Positions 34,973 through 43,892 are shown, counted from the first letter of the stretch. The stretch: 64,000 nucleotides of DNA from Amycolatopsis nivea (GCF_004522235.1 NZ_SDLT01000018.1:117069-181068), one strand, 5' to 3'. Translations and numbers: made by a program. Notes: a model not told the origin generated them from the sequence alone.

Positions 34973-36450
34973 CAGGCGACCTCCTCGGTCTCGTCGTCAG
35001 CTCGTTCGACCTCCGCGGTGGTCAGCAGCAGATCGGCCCCGCCGAACTCCGGGTCGTCGAGCAGGGTGCCGTCGTCGACGGCGAGCAGCACCTGGCGTTC
35101 CCCCTGCCGGCGCGCCGCGCCGACCTCGGGACTGTAGGCGTGCAGCGCACGCAGCGCGATCAGGGACGCCAGGTTCGGCTGCCCGGAGCGGCGCGCGTCC
35201 TCCAGCAGCCCGGACAGCCGCCGCGGCACGTCGGGCAGGTCGAGCAGTTCGTCGGCGAGCCGCCACACGTCGTCGCCGAACCGGTCGGTCACCTCGGCGG
35301 GCACCAGCTCCGGCTCCGGCACCTCGCCGACCAGCTGGTCGCGCTCCGGGGCGGGCCGCAGCAGCAGCGACACCAGCGAAGACAGCGACGGCACGACCGG
35401 CGTCGTGATCCCGGCGACGGCATGGAAGAAGTGCTCGGCGGGCGCGGTGGCGTCGGCGAGCGGCAGCCCGAGTGTCGGCATCAGGAGCTGGCCGAACAGG
35501 TCGATGGTGGCCCGCTGCGGCGGGCCGGAGAACTGCTGGCGGTCCTGTTCTGCGCGGAAGACCGCGCCCGCGTCGGCGAGCCGCGACTGGAGGCGGGTGT
35601 GCCGCCGGATGCAGTCGGCGACGATGTCGACCAGCTCGGCCGCTCGGCGCTTGTGGTCGGCGTCCTCGGACTCGTCGCGCGCGGTGGTGATGTTCTTCAG
35701 GATCGCGTTCTCCGCGCGGAACCGGGACTCGATGTGCCCGAGCGCCGATTCGATCAGCTCTGGCACCTCGCTCTCCCAGTCGACCGCGCGCACGTCGCGG
35801 CGGGTCGCGTCGAGCTTCGCGCGCAGCGTCTCGCCATACTGCACGGTGCGGTAGCGCGCCTGCTCCGCGGCGAGCTTCGCGTCGGCGAGGCGGCCGCGGT
35901 TGATCAGGTTCTCCAGCTTCACCTCGGCCGCGATCTGCGCCGATTCGACGTCCGTGTCCAGCGCGCCGACCAGCACGTTGATCGCCTCGTCGGTGGCGCG
36001 CAGGTACACCTCGCCGTCGGGGGCGGCCAGCTCGACCAGCAGCTTGAAGTCGAACTGGCGGCGCTGGTAGCCGCCGGGACCGAGCGAGCCGTACACGCGC
36101 CGGAAGCCGCGGTCGGTGGTGCCGACGTTGATCAGGTTGTCCAGCACCCACTTCGCCACGCGCACGTGCTCGTCCGGCATCCGCGAGGGCGCCTGCAGCG
36201 AGATGAACGGCAGCAGCCGGTCGATGACCTGGTCGTGACCCGCGCCGGTGTCGAAGTCCATCGCGATGGTGACCTGGTCGATCGTGTGCAGCGCGATCTC
36301 GGCCATCTGGTACACCGTGGCGTCGGCCCAGTCGAGCTTCGCCTTGCGCGCGTCGAGGTCGTGCAACGGCGCGGTGCAGGCGAGCGCCTTCAGCCGACGG
36401 GTCAGCCCCTCGTCGGCGAGCCCAGCGGCGCCCATCTCGTCGTATCGCAC
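34972..36450 (-). CDS. MukF/JetA-like (kleisin candidate) first gene of the SMC operon
   Basis: 492 residues, largely helical and acidic. The N-terminal region (KLDWADATVYQMAEIALHTI, MDFDTGAGHDQVIDRLLPFI) could be a winged-helix dimerisation domain. The middle (about 170-300) is a long helical stretch rich in Ala/Glu/Arg, and the C-terminus (LADELLDLPDVPRRLSGLL, LIALRALHAYSPEV) could bind the ATPase head. Length fits JetA and MukF. It opens the operon, 62 bases from the divergent PPOX gene, probably from a TAGCCT -10 box (complement of 36462-36467). I do not recognise conserved catalytic residues. Confidence 0.6.
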   Translation of the reverse strand: MRYDEMGAAGLADEGLTRRLKALACTAPLHDLDARKAKLDWADATVYQMAEIALHTIDQVTIAMDFDTGAGHDQVIDRLLPFISLQAPSRMPDEHVRVAKWVLDNLINVGTTDRGFRRVYGSLGPGGYQRRQFDFKLLVELAAPDGEVYLRATDEAINVLVGALDTDVESAQIAAEVKLENLINRGRLADAKLAAEQARYRTVQYGETLRAKLDATRRDVRAVDWESEVPELIESALGHIESRFRAENAILKNITTARDESEDADHKRRAAELVDIVADCIRRHTRLQSRLADAGAVFRAEQDRQQFSGPPQRATIDLFGQLLMPTLGLPLADATAPAEHFFHAVAGITTPVVPSLSSLVSLLLRPAPERDQLVGEVPEPELVPAEVTDRFGDDVWRLADELLDLPDVPRRLSGLLEDARRSGQPNLASLIALRALHAYSPEVGAARRQGERQVLLAVDDGTLLDDPEFGGADLLLTTAEVERADDETEEVA

Positions 36451-36461
36451 AGCAGGTCAGG

Positions 36462-36503
36462 CTAGTCGGCCCGGCCGGGAGCCCGCACACGCGGACGGCT
36501 AGC
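36462..36503. promoter_or_regulatory. Back-to-back -10 boxes between SMC operon and PPOX gene
   Basis: On the minus strand TAGCCT (36467-36462) lies 11 bases ahead of the kleisin-like ATG. On the plus strand TAGCGT (36498-36503) ends 9 bases ahead of the ATG at 36513. Both spacings suit leaderless or nearly leaderless transcripts, common in actinobacteria. Clear -35 boxes are lacking. Confidence 0.35.
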
Positions 36504-36512
36504 GTGGCGGGC

Positions 36513-36953
36513 ATGCGGGAGATGACCAGGGCGGAGTGGTGGAAGTTCGCGAGCGAGGGCACGCGGACCGGGATGCTGGGGATCGTGCGGGCCAACGGGG
36601 CCCCGGTCGTCACGCCGGTGTGGTTCCTGCTGAACGAGGGACCGAACGGCGACGAGTTGATCTTCACCACCGGGACGGACACGCTCAAGGGCAAGGCCCT
36701 GCGCCGCGACGCGCGGCTCTCGCTCGCGGTGGACGACCAGCGGCCGCCGTTCTCGTACGTCCAGTTCACCGCCGAGGCGGAACTGCACCACGACTACGAC
36801 GAAATGCTGGAGTGGGCCACCCGGCTCGGCGCGCGGTACATGGGCGAGGAGAACGGCCCGGCCTACGGCAAGCGCAACGCCGTCCCCGAAGAATCCCTCG
36901 TCCGGGCGAGGATCACGAAGGTGATCGCGCGGGCGGACATCGCCGGCTTCTGA
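36513..36953 (+). CDS. PPOX-class F420-dependent oxidoreductase (Rv1155-like)
   Basis: About 146 residues forming a single split-barrel flavin/F420-binding domain. The first strands read TGMLGIVRANGAPVVTPVWF and ELIFTTGTDTLKGKALRRD, typical of the TIGR03618/Rv1155 group that binds F420 and reduces small ligands. RLSLAVDDQRPPFSYVQFTA forms the next strands. The ATG at 36513 is preferred over the GTG at 36504 because of a leaderless-type -10 box. It stands alone, divergent from the SMC-like operon. The substrate is unknown. Confidence 0.85.
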   Translation: MREMTRAEWWKFASEGTRTGMLGIVRANGAPVVTPVWFLLNEGPNGDELIFTTGTDTLKGKALRRDARLSLAVDDQRPPFSYVQFTAEAELHHDYDEMLEWATRLGARYMGEENGPAYGKRNAVPEESLVRARITKVIARADIAGF

Positions 36954-37134
36954 CCTACCCGTTCTTTCTGCATGCGCTCCGCGGCCACGGCTGCGGAGCG
37001 TAATGCCGCGATCGCACTATTGACACCGCACCTGCCGAGGGTGTGTGATCTGTCCCGATAAATAGGAAACTTTCCTAACGAAGACCGTGCAGTTCCCCGC
37101 CGCCGCCCCGATCCCCCTCAAGCAGGAGGCCCCC

Positions 37135-39210
37135 GTGGCACGACGCTCGACGTTGAGCGCGCTGTTCGCCGGTACCGCGGCGACCGCGCTCGGCTGCGCA
37201 CTGCTGACCCCCGTGACCGCCACCGCGGCGACCGGGGATTACGAGTCCGAGGACGCGACGCTCTCCCAGGCCAAGATCGCCACGAACCACCCCGGCTATT
37301 CCGGCAAGGGATTCGTGGATTTCGAAAACGTCGTCGGCAGCTACGCCGACTACTCGGTCAACGCGGCACAGGCCGGCACGCACACGCTGACTTTCCGCTA
37401 TGCCAACGGAACCGCCGACGACCGGCCGATGAAGCTCGTGGTCGACGGCGGTGACAAGGGCACGGTTTCCTTCCCCGGCACGGGTTCCTGGACGACGTGG
37501 AAGACCGTCACCGCGACCGTCCAGCTCACCGCGGGCGTCAACCACGTCCGCACCGTTTCGGCGTCCGCGAACGGCGGGCCCAACACCGACAAGATCACCG
37601 ACAGCTTCAGCGCCCCGGTCGACACCGAGCCGCCGACGCCGCCGAAGAACTTCCAGGCGTCGAACATCCGGCCCACCGCGGCCGATTTCCGCTGGGACGC
37701 GGCGACGGACAACGTCGGCGTCACGCGGTACGAGATCAACCGCGGCGGCAACACGCTGAAGGTCGTGGACGGCAAGACCACCTCGGCGACCGTCGACCAG
37801 CTGACGCCGAACACGTCGTACGACATCTCGGTGATCGCCTACGACGCGGCGGGCAACCCGTCCCAGCCGAGCAACGTCGTCGGCGTGAAAACCCCGCCCA
37901 GCGACGACAAAACCCCGCCGAGCGTGCCCGGTTCGCTCAAGGTCACCGGCAGTACTTCGGACAGCATTTCGTTGTCCTGGAAGGCTTCCACCGACGACAG
38001 CGGCTCGATCGCGGGCTACGACGTGTACCAGGGCGGCACTGTCGTCTCGTCCACGTCGCAGACTTCGGCGACGGTCACCGACCTCAAGCCGAACACGTCC
38101 TACACGTTCACGGTGAAAGCCCGTGACCCCAACGGAAACGCCTCCGCGGCGAGCAACGCGGTCACCGCGAAGACGACCAGCAGCAGCGGTGCGGGCGGCG
38201 GAATCCCGTCGTACGACAAGGACATCGCGAAGGTCGACCTCGGCTGGGCGGTCGGTTTCCTGCCGAACGGCAACGCCTTGGTGACCGAACGGGACCGGTT
38301 CGAACTGCTGCAGATCACCCCGGACGGCAAGAAGACGATGCTCGGCAAGATCCCCGGCGTGGTCACCACGAACGGCGAGGGCGGCCTGCTCGGGCTGGCG
38401 ATTTCGCCGCAGTGGAACACCGACCACGCGGTGTACCTGTACCACACGTCGTCCAGCGACAACCGGATCGTGAAGGTCACCTACGACGGCACCACGCTGT
38501 CGAAGACCACCACGCCGGTGCTGACCGGGATGTCGAAGAACCAGTACCACAACGGCGGCCGGATCGCGTTCGGCCCGGACGGCAAGCTGTACGCCACCGT
38601 CGGCGACGCGAAGGTCAAGGCCAACGCGCAGAACAAGAGCTCGCTCAACGGCAAGATCCTCCGGCTCAACCCGGACGGTTCCGCGCCGAGCGACAACCCG
38701 TTCTACGCCACCGGCGGCAACGCGCGGTACGTCTGGAGCTACGGGCACCGCAACCCGCAGGGCCTCGCCTGGGATTCGCAGGGGCGGCTGTGGTCGTCGG
38801 AGTTCGGCGAGAGCAGCCAGGACGAGCTGAACCTGATCCAGAAGGGCGGCAACTACGGCTGGTCGGCGTGCGAGGGCACGATCGGCGACTGCAAGGGGAC
38901 GATCGCGCCGAAGAAGACGTGGCCGACCTCGCAGGCCGGGCCGTCGGGCATCGAGATCGTGAACGACTGGATCTACATCGCGGCGGTGACCGGCAAGCAG
39001 TTGTTCGCGACGCAGATCAAGGGCGACAGCGTCGGCACCGTGTCGGCGGTGTTCTCCGGCCGCTGGGGCCGGCTGCGCTCGGTGACCAAGACGCCGGACG
39101 GGCGCCTCTGGGTGACCTCGACGAACAACGACAAGCTCGGCGGCACGCCGGACACCATCGACAACGTGGTGGTGCAGCTGAAGTTCCCCGGCGCGGCGTT
39201 CGCCGGATAA
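37135..39210 (+). CDS. Secreted PQQ-type sorbosone dehydrogenase with CBM and fibronectin III domains
   Basis: About 691 residues from the GTG at 37135, chosen for AGGAGG just upstream and an immediate signal peptide (ARRSTLSALFAGTAATALGC to ATAAT). Order: a carbohydrate-binding module of CBM6/35 type (about 35-155, NHPGYSGKGFVDFE), two fibronectin III domains (about 165-255 and 263-345, each ending YDAAGNPSQPSN or DPNGNASAASN), then a GSDH beta-propeller (about 365-690) with GGLLGLAISP, HNGGRIAFGPDG, YGHRNPQGLAWD and ESSQDELNLIQKGGNYGW. It would bind a polysaccharide outside the cell and oxidise a sugar. Monocistronic. Confidence 0.88.
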   Translation: MARRSTLSALFAGTAATALGCALLTPVTATAATGDYESEDATLSQAKIATNHPGYSGKGFVDFENVVGSYADYSVNAAQAGTHTLTFRYANGTADDRPMKLVVDGGDKGTVSFPGTGSWTTWKTVTATVQLTAGVNHVRTVSASANGGPNTDKITDSFSAPVDTEPPTPPKNFQASNIRPTAADFRWDAATDNVGVTRYEINRGGNTLKVVDGKTTSATVDQLTPNTSYDISVIAYDAAGNPSQPSNVVGVKTPPSDDKTPPSVPGSLKVTGSTSDSISLSWKASTDDSGSIAGYDVYQGGTVVSSTSQTSATVTDLKPNTSYTFTVKARDPNGNASAASNAVTAKTTSSSGAGGGIPSYDKDIAKVDLGWAVGFLPNGNALVTERDRFELLQITPDGKKTMLGKIPGVVTTNGEGGLLGLAISPQWNTDHAVYLYHTSSSDNRIVKVTYDGTTLSKTTTPVLTGMSKNQYHNGGRIAFGPDGKLYATVGDAKVKANAQNKSSLNGKILRLNPDGSAPSDNPFYATGGNARYVWSYGHRNPQGLAWDSQGRLWSSEFGESSQDELNLIQKGGNYGWSACEGTIGDCKGTIAPKKTWPTSQAGPSGIEIVNDWIYIAAVTGKQLFATQIKGDSVGTVSAVFSGRWGRLRSVTKTPDGRLWVTSTNNDKLGGTPDTIDNVVVQLKFPGAAFAG

Positions 39211-39214
39211 AGCC

Positions 39215-39255
39215 GCGGCAGGGGTGACCGGAGCGGCGCCGGTCACCCCTGCCGC
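39215..39255. terminator. 17-bp hairpin between convergent genes
   Basis: Perfect arms at 39215-39231 and 39239-39255 (GCGGCAGGGGTGACCGG and complement) enclose a 7-base loop, right after the sorbosone dehydrogenase stop and just before the end of the convergent monooxygenase gene. Probably a bidirectional terminator; T-runs are short (TTATTCTTT follows on the plus strand). Confidence 0.8.
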
Positions 39256-39258
39256 ACC

Positions 39259-40233
39259 TTATTCTTTCACCAGTTCGTAGCAGCGGATCCGCGCCTTCGC
39301 GTCGAAGACGGGGACCGTGACCATGATTTCGTCCGCGCCGGTCTGCTTCGCCAGCTCCGCGAGCCGCGCCTGGACCTGCTCCCGCTCGCCGTACGCCTGA
39401 GCCGCGCGGAAGTGTTCGAGCTGCGGAACCATCTCCGGCGCGAACTCGTACCCGGCGGCCTCGTCCGGCGTGAGCATCGGCTGGTCTCCCCCGCCACCGG
39501 TGAGCAGATGGGACTTGAGGACGTTCATCGGCCCGGAGAGGTATTCGGCTTCGGCCTCGGTGTCCGCGCAGATCGTCTCGACGCACAACAGCACGTACGG
39601 CTCGGAGCGCCACTTCGACGGCCGGAACTTCTCCCGGTACCGCTCCAGCGAGGGCGCCGTGTTGTCCGGCCGGATGTGATGCGCGAACGCGATCGGCAAC
39701 CCGCGCTCAGCCGCCACCTCCGCGCCCGCCGGACTGGAACTGAGCAGCCACGGCTCCGGCACGGTCACCCCGCCGGGGAGGACCTTGTCGCTGCCGAGGT
39801 GCTTCAGGAGCTCGTCGACGTCAGCGTGATAGTCGGCTTCCCCGGCCGGCTCGGCTCCGCGGCGCAGCGCGCGGATGATGTCCGGATCGAGCGCCCCCGG
39901 CCCTCGTCCCACCCCGAGATCGACCCGGCCGCCGTTGAGCGCGGACAGGGTGCCGAACTGCTCCGCCAACGCGAACGGGGCGTGATTGGGCGCGAGAACG
40001 CCGCCGGACCCGACCCGGACCCGGGACGTCACCGCGCCCGCGTGCGCCGCGAGCACCTGCGGGGAGGCACTGGCGATGGCCGGGGAACCGTGGTGCTCGG
40101 CAAACCAGAGCCTGCGGTAGCCGAGCTCGTCGACCCGGCGCGCGACGGCGGAGAGCGGTTCGAGCGCCGCGGTGGCCGACTGCCCGGCCTCGACCAGCGC
40201 GAGTTCAAGTGCGGAGAGCGGCAGATCGATCAT
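39259..40233 (-). CDS. LLM-class flavin-dependent oxidoreductase (luciferase-like)
   Basis: 324 residues of the bacterial-luciferase TIM-barrel family, the subgroup with the MsnO8-type N-terminus (LPLSALELALVEAGQSA). Visible blocks: RRLWFAEHHGSPAIASASPQ, RVRVGSGGVLAPNHAPFALAEQFGTL, and GRVDLGVGRGPGALD. These bind FMN or F420 and oxygenate or reduce diverse small molecules. The ATG at 40233 is used; a longer frame upstream lacks family similarity. No partner flavin reductase gene is adjacent. Substrate unknown. Confidence 0.85.
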   Translation of the reverse strand: MIDLPLSALELALVEAGQSATAALEPLSAVARRVDELGYRRLWFAEHHGSPAIASASPQVLAAHAGAVTSRVRVGSGGVLAPNHAPFALAEQFGTLSALNGGRVDLGVGRGPGALDPDIIRALRRGAEPAGEADYHADVDELLKHLGSDKVLPGGVTVPEPWLLSSSPAGAEVAAERGLPIAFAHHIRPDNTAPSLERYREKFRPSKWRSEPYVLLCVETICADTEAEAEYLSGPMNVLKSHLLTGGGGDQPMLTPDEAAGYEFAPEMVPQLEHFRAAQAYGEREQVQARLAELAKQTGADEIMVTVPVFDAKARIRCYELVKE

Positions 40234-40455
40234 GCCCCCTACGGTAGCGAAGACGGTGGTGTGGCGGGGGTGATTTGTCCACTGTGGACGAAGTCTTGAC
40301 GGCCGGGGCGGGTCTCTCGGTGCGGCGGGACGGGTAGGCGCCGAGTAAAGCGCAGGGTGGGGTGGGGCGTGGTACGGAAGGCGTAGCGGGAGGTTCGCGG
40401 TGCAGGGGATGATGCTGGGCTCGGCCCGCGCGGCGAGGTTTTCGGCATGCGCACT

Positions 40456-40501
40456 CTCGTGAGCGTTTTTGCCGGTTAGAACCGGCCTGAACACTCACGA
40501 G
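40456..40501. repeat. Palindrome with CTCGTGAG ends
   Basis: Arms 40456-40477 and 40480-40501 pair with four mismatches around a 2-base loop: the outer CTCGTGAG/CTCACGAG and the inner GCCGGTT/AACCGGC are perfect. It lies about 220 bases upstream of the monooxygenase start, isolated from any gene end, so it looks like a mobile or dispersed palindrome rather than a terminator. Confidence 0.65.
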
Positions 40502-40679
40502 ACTCCCGCCAACGATCGGGCAGGCCTCCGGCGACCGCGGCTGGTCTTCCGACGCGGCTTCTTGTCGCGCGGATCTTGGCGGGCCGATCCTCGCCAGCAA
40601 GCCGCCTCGGCTGGTGGCTCCGCAACTGGGCTGCTCCGCCCTCGCAAGCCACCGCGGACGGATCAGGCTGGCCGCCAGA

Positions 40680-40950
40680 CCACGCGACCGGGCGAAGCGG
40701 GTGCCCGCCTGAGAAAGCCGCAAACCGGGCCGGACAAGCCACTGCGAAGGGATGAAGCAGACCTCGCCCTTCCCGGGCCAGCGACCGGGCGAAGCGTGCT
40801 TCCGCCCGAGAAGCCGCAAACCGGGGCCGGGCACGCCACGGCAAAGGGATGAAGCAGGCCCCTCCCTTACCCCAGCGACGCGCGAAGCGGGCTCCCCGCT
40901 GAGAAGCCGCAAACCGGGCCACGCAGGCCGCTCCCCCAAGCCACCGCGGC
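40680..40950. repeat. Tandem repeat array, about 95-bp unit, roughly three copies
   Basis: The words GCGAAGCG, GAGAA(A)GCCGCAAACCGGG and GGGATGAAGCAG recur in order. GCCGCAAACC starts at 40717, 40813 and 40906, giving periods of 96 and 93. The units are imperfect and the last is incomplete. It ends shortly before the 3' end of whiA. Confidence 0.7.
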
Positions 40951-40992
40951 GGGGCTAGGCCGTCCCGAACCAGAACCCCGCCGTCAAGCGTG

Positions 40993-41982
40993 TCAGGCTT
41001 CTTCTTCCAGCATTTCCGGAGTCACCGCCGATTCGGTGTCCGGGATGCTCAGCTCCTTCGCCCGTTTGTCCGCCATCGCGAGCAGCCGGCGGATCCGTCC
41101 GGCCACGGCGTCTTTCGTCATCTGCGGGTCGGAGAGCTGGCCCAGTTCCTCGAGCGACGCCTGGCGGTTCGACAAGCGCAGCCGTCCGGCGGCGAGCAGG
41201 TGGTCGGGGGCGGTGTCGCCGAGGATCTCCAAGGCGCGTTCCACTCGGGCGGCCGCGGCGACGGCGGCGCGGGCCGAGCGGCGCAGGTTCGCGTCGTCGA
41301 AGTTCGCGAGGCGGTTGGCGGTCGCTCGCACTTCCCGGCGCATCCGGCGTTCTTCCCACTGCAGCACGCTCGTGTGCGCGCCCAGACGGGTCAGCAGGGC
41401 GCCGATGGCGTCGCCGTCTCGGACCACGACGCGGTCCGCGCCCCGCACTTCACGGGACTTCGCTTGGATGCCCATCCGCCGCGCCGCGCCGACCAGGGCC
41501 AAGGCCGCTTCCGGGCCGGGGCAGGTCACTTCCAGGGAAGACGAGCGGCCCGGTTCAGTCAGCGAACCGTGGGCCAGGAAGGCACCGCGCCAGGCTGCTT
41601 CGGCGTCGGCCACTCCGCCGGACACCACGGCGGCGGGCAGGCCTCGCACGGGGCGGCCGCGCTGGTCAATCAAACCCGTCTGGCGCGCCAGGCCCTCGCC
41701 GTCCTTCACCACGCGCACGACGTAGCGCGTCCCCTTGCGCAGGCCGCCGCTCGCGGTGATCACGTGCACGTCCGAATGATGCCCGTACAGCTCGTGGATC
41801 TCCTTGCGCAGCCGCCGCGCGACCGAACCCGTGTCCAGCTCCGCTTCGACCACCACCCGGCCGGCCACGATGTGCAGCCCGCCCGCGAAGCGAAGCAGCG
41901 ACGCGACCTCCGCCCGGCGCGGCCCGATCTTCGTGATCTCGAGCCGGCTCAGTTCGTCTTTCACCGCGGCGGTCATCGCCAT
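40993..41982 (-). CDS. whiA: DNA-binding protein WhiA
   Basis: 329 residues. The N-terminal two thirds form the LAGLIDADG-endonuclease-derived domain without catalytic acid residues (EVASLLRFAGGLHIVAGR, AAWRGAFLAHGSLTEPGRSS, HTSVLQWEERRMRR); the C-terminus is a helix-turn-helix (SLEELGQLSDPQMTKDAVAG then RIRRLLAMADKRA). In Streptomyces it controls sporulation septation with WhiB; in other Gram-positives it affects cell division and nucleoid organisation. It ends the uvrC-rapZ-yvcK-whiA cluster, conserved also as Rv1420-Rv1423, 36 bases after yvcK. Confidence 0.96.
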   Translation of the reverse strand: MAMTAAVKDELSRLEITKIGPRRAEVASLLRFAGGLHIVAGRVVVEAELDTGSVARRLRKEIHELYGHHSDVHVITASGGLRKGTRYVVRVVKDGEGLARQTGLIDQRGRPVRGLPAAVVSGGVADAEAAWRGAFLAHGSLTEPGRSSSLEVTCPGPEAALALVGAARRMGIQAKSREVRGADRVVVRDGDAIGALLTRLGAHTSVLQWEERRMRREVRATANRLANFDDANLRRSARAAVAAAARVERALEILGDTAPDHLLAAGRLRLSNRQASLEELGQLSDPQMTKDAVAGRIRRLLAMADKRAKELSIPDTESAVTPEMLEEEA

Positions 41983-42018
41983 GTACTGCCCCTCCTGCCT
42001 TTCGCTGCGCGCCCGCCG

Positions 42019-42981
42019 TCACCCACAGTGCTCCCCGCCGAGGCCGAGTGCCTCTCGCATGCACTGGGCGAGCGCACCAGGATCATGCCGTCCCGCCACG
42101 ACCGGGTCGGCCACCGCCCCCAGGCAGGCCCTCGCCCCGAGGCGTTCGGCCGCCCGGCGCAGGCTTGCCGGGTCAGGGACGGAATCACGGTCCGCGACGA
42201 CGGCGTCGACCCGCAGCGCGGGCGCGTGCTCGAAGAGTACGTCCAGATGCCGCTCCGGGGAGAATCCGCCGGTTTCCCCCGGTTGGGGGACCAAGTTCAG
42301 CACGACGACCTTCGTCGCCGTCGTGCGCACGAGCGCGTCGTGCAGATCCGGGACCAGAAGATGCGGCAGCACGCTGGTGAACCACGAGCCGGGGCCGAGG
42401 AACACGACGTCCGCCTCCAGCACCGCCTCGATCGCCTCCGGGCAGCCGCGCGGCGGACGCTCCTGGCGGCCGGCCGGGTGCAGCGTGATGCGGTGCACCT
42501 GGCCGGGCGTGCTCGCGACCGCGACCTGGCCGCGGATGCGCCGGATCGCGTCCGGGTCCTCGCTGTCCAGGCCGCTGACCTCCCCCTCGATCTCCAGCGG
42601 CTCCGGCGACATCGGCAGCACCCGGCCGGAGATGCCCATCAGCCTGCTCGCCTCGTCGAGCGCGGCCACCGGGTCGCCGAGCACCTCGAACAGCCCGGCG
42701 AGCAGCAGGTTGCCGACCGCGTGCCCGGCGAGCGCGCCGTCGCCGCCGAAGCGGTGCTGGAACACCTCCGCCCACAGCCGCCCGCCGTCCTCCGCGGCGA
42801 AGGCGGCGAACGCCTGGCGCAGGTCGCCCGGCGGCAGCAGCCCCAGTTCGCGCCGCAGCCTGCCGGACGACCCGCCGTCGTCGGCCACCGTGACCACCGC
42901 CGTGACGGCGCGGGTGATCCGCCGGAGCGCGGTCAGCGTCGCGTGCAGCCCGTGTCCTCCGCCCAGCGCCACCGCGCGCAC
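42019..42981 (-). CDS. yvcK: YvcK/CofD-like gluconeogenesis factor
   Basis: About 320 residues of the CofD-like fold. The N-terminal phosphate-binding loop is VRAVALGGGHGLHATLTALR, followed by VTVADDGGSSGRLRRELG; VVFLGPGSWFTSVLPHLLVP is a second signature. YvcK proteins bind UDP-sugars and are needed for peptidoglycan growth on gluconeogenic carbon sources; the M. tuberculosis relative is Rv1422 (CuvA). The GTG at 42981, one base after the rapZ stop with GGGAG upstream, is preferred; a TTG at 42996 is the alternative. Confidence 0.93.
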   Translation of the reverse strand: MRAVALGGGHGLHATLTALRRITRAVTAVVTVADDGGSSGRLRRELGLLPPGDLRQAFAAFAAEDGGRLWAEVFQHRFGGDGALAGHAVGNLLLAGLFEVLGDPVAALDEASRLMGISGRVLPMSPEPLEIEGEVSGLDSEDPDAIRRIRGQVAVASTPGQVHRITLHPAGRQERPPRGCPEAIEAVLEADVVFLGPGSWFTSVLPHLLVPDLHDALVRTTATKVVVLNLVPQPGETGGFSPERHLDVLFEHAPALRVDAVVADRDSVPDPASLRRAAERLGARACLGAVADPVVAGRHDPGALAQCMREALGLGGEHCG

Positions 42982-42982
42982 G

Positions 42983-43873
42983 TCACTCCCGGCCAAGATC
43001 CCGGTGCACCACCTTTACTGCCATGCCGTCCTCATTGGACAGTCGCTGGGCGAGTTCCTCGGAGATCGCGACGCTGCGGTGCTTGCCGCCGGTGCAGCCG
43101 ACCGCGAGCGTCAGGTACCGCTTGCCCTCGCGCTTGTAGCCCGCGCCGATGAGCCGCAGCAGCTGGTGGTAGCGGTCGAGGAATTCCTCGGCGCCTTCCT
43201 GCGACAGCACGTAGTTGCGCACCTCGCCGTCGAGGCCGGTGTGCTCGCGCAGCTCCGGGATCCAGAACGGGTTCGGCAGGAACCGCACGTCCATCACCAG
43301 GTCGGCGTCCATCGGCAAACCGTACTTGTAGCCGAAGGACAGCACGGTGACGCGGGTCTGCGTGCTGGCCTCGGAACCGAACGCGTCCTCTATTTTCGCG
43401 CGCAGGTCGTGCACCGACAGCGCGGACGTGTCGAGCACCAGGTCGGCTTCCTCGCGCAGCGGCGAAAGCAGCTTGCGCTCGGCGGTGATGCCGTCGGCGA
43501 GCCTGCCGTCGCCCTGCATCGGGTGGCCGCGGCGGACCGACTCGAAGCGGCGCACCAGCACCGCGTCGGTGGCCTCCAGGAACAGCACGCGCGGCTTGTA
43601 CCCGCGCGCGTCGAGGTCCTTGATGACCGAGGCGAGGTCGTCGGTGAACGCGCGCGAGCGCACGTCCATCACCACCGCCACCTTCGTGATCGCCCCCCGC
43701 GCCTGCGCGCCGAGCTCGACCATGGTGGCGATCAGCTCCGGCGGCAGGTTGTCGACCACGAACCAGCCGAGGTCCTCCAGGCACTTGGCCGCCGTGGAGC
43801 GGCCCGCGCCGGACAGGCCGCTGACGACCGCGACCTCCATCCCGCTGCCCCGCTTTTCCTCTTCCGCACTCAC
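42983..43873 (-). CDS. rapZ: RNase adapter protein RapZ
   Basis: 296 residues, P-loop NTPase family. Walker A is GLSGAGRS (19-26), with the following helix STAAKCLEDLGWFVVDNLPP. The C-terminal domain carries GCTGGKHRSVAISEELAQRL, the metabolite-sensing part. In E. coli RapZ guides RNase E to the small RNA GlmZ when glucosamine 6-phosphate runs low; in actinobacteria that RNA is absent and the role is unclear (homologue Rv1421). It lies 19 bases after uvrC and abuts yvcK. Confidence 0.95.
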   Translation of the reverse strand: MSAEEEKRGSGMEVAVVSGLSGAGRSTAAKCLEDLGWFVVDNLPPELIATMVELGAQARGAITKVAVVMDVRSRAFTDDLASVIKDLDARGYKPRVLFLEATDAVLVRRFESVRRGHPMQGDGRLADGITAERKLLSPLREEADLVLDTSALSVHDLRAKIEDAFGSEASTQTRVTVLSFGYKYGLPMDADLVMDVRFLPNPFWIPELREHTGLDGEVRNYVLSQEGAEEFLDRYHQLLRLIGAGYKREGKRYLTLAVGCTGGKHRSVAISEELAQRLSNEDGMAVKVVHRDLGRE

Positions 43874-43892
43874 GTCTGTGCTTCCTTCCCGA

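Larger units (their letters stand above)
40234..40992. other. 759-bp intergenic region with hairpin and tandem repeats
   Basis: No credible gene between the monooxygenase and whiA. It carries a dispersed-type palindrome at 40456-40501 and a 93-96-bp tandem array at 40680-40950. Frames open across it translate to Arg/Gly/Pro-rich repeats with no start signal. The monooxygenase promoter should lie in its first 100 bases. Confidence 0.55.

Noticed and set aside
40205..40939. Minus-strand frame with a 32-residue repeat over the tandem array
   Set aside because: The repeat follows from the DNA period; composition is Arg/Gly/Pro-rich and it runs into the start of the monooxygenase gene.
40680..40950. 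CRISPR array
   Set aside because: Repeats are about 95 bp, imperfect, without unique spacers, and there are no cas genes.
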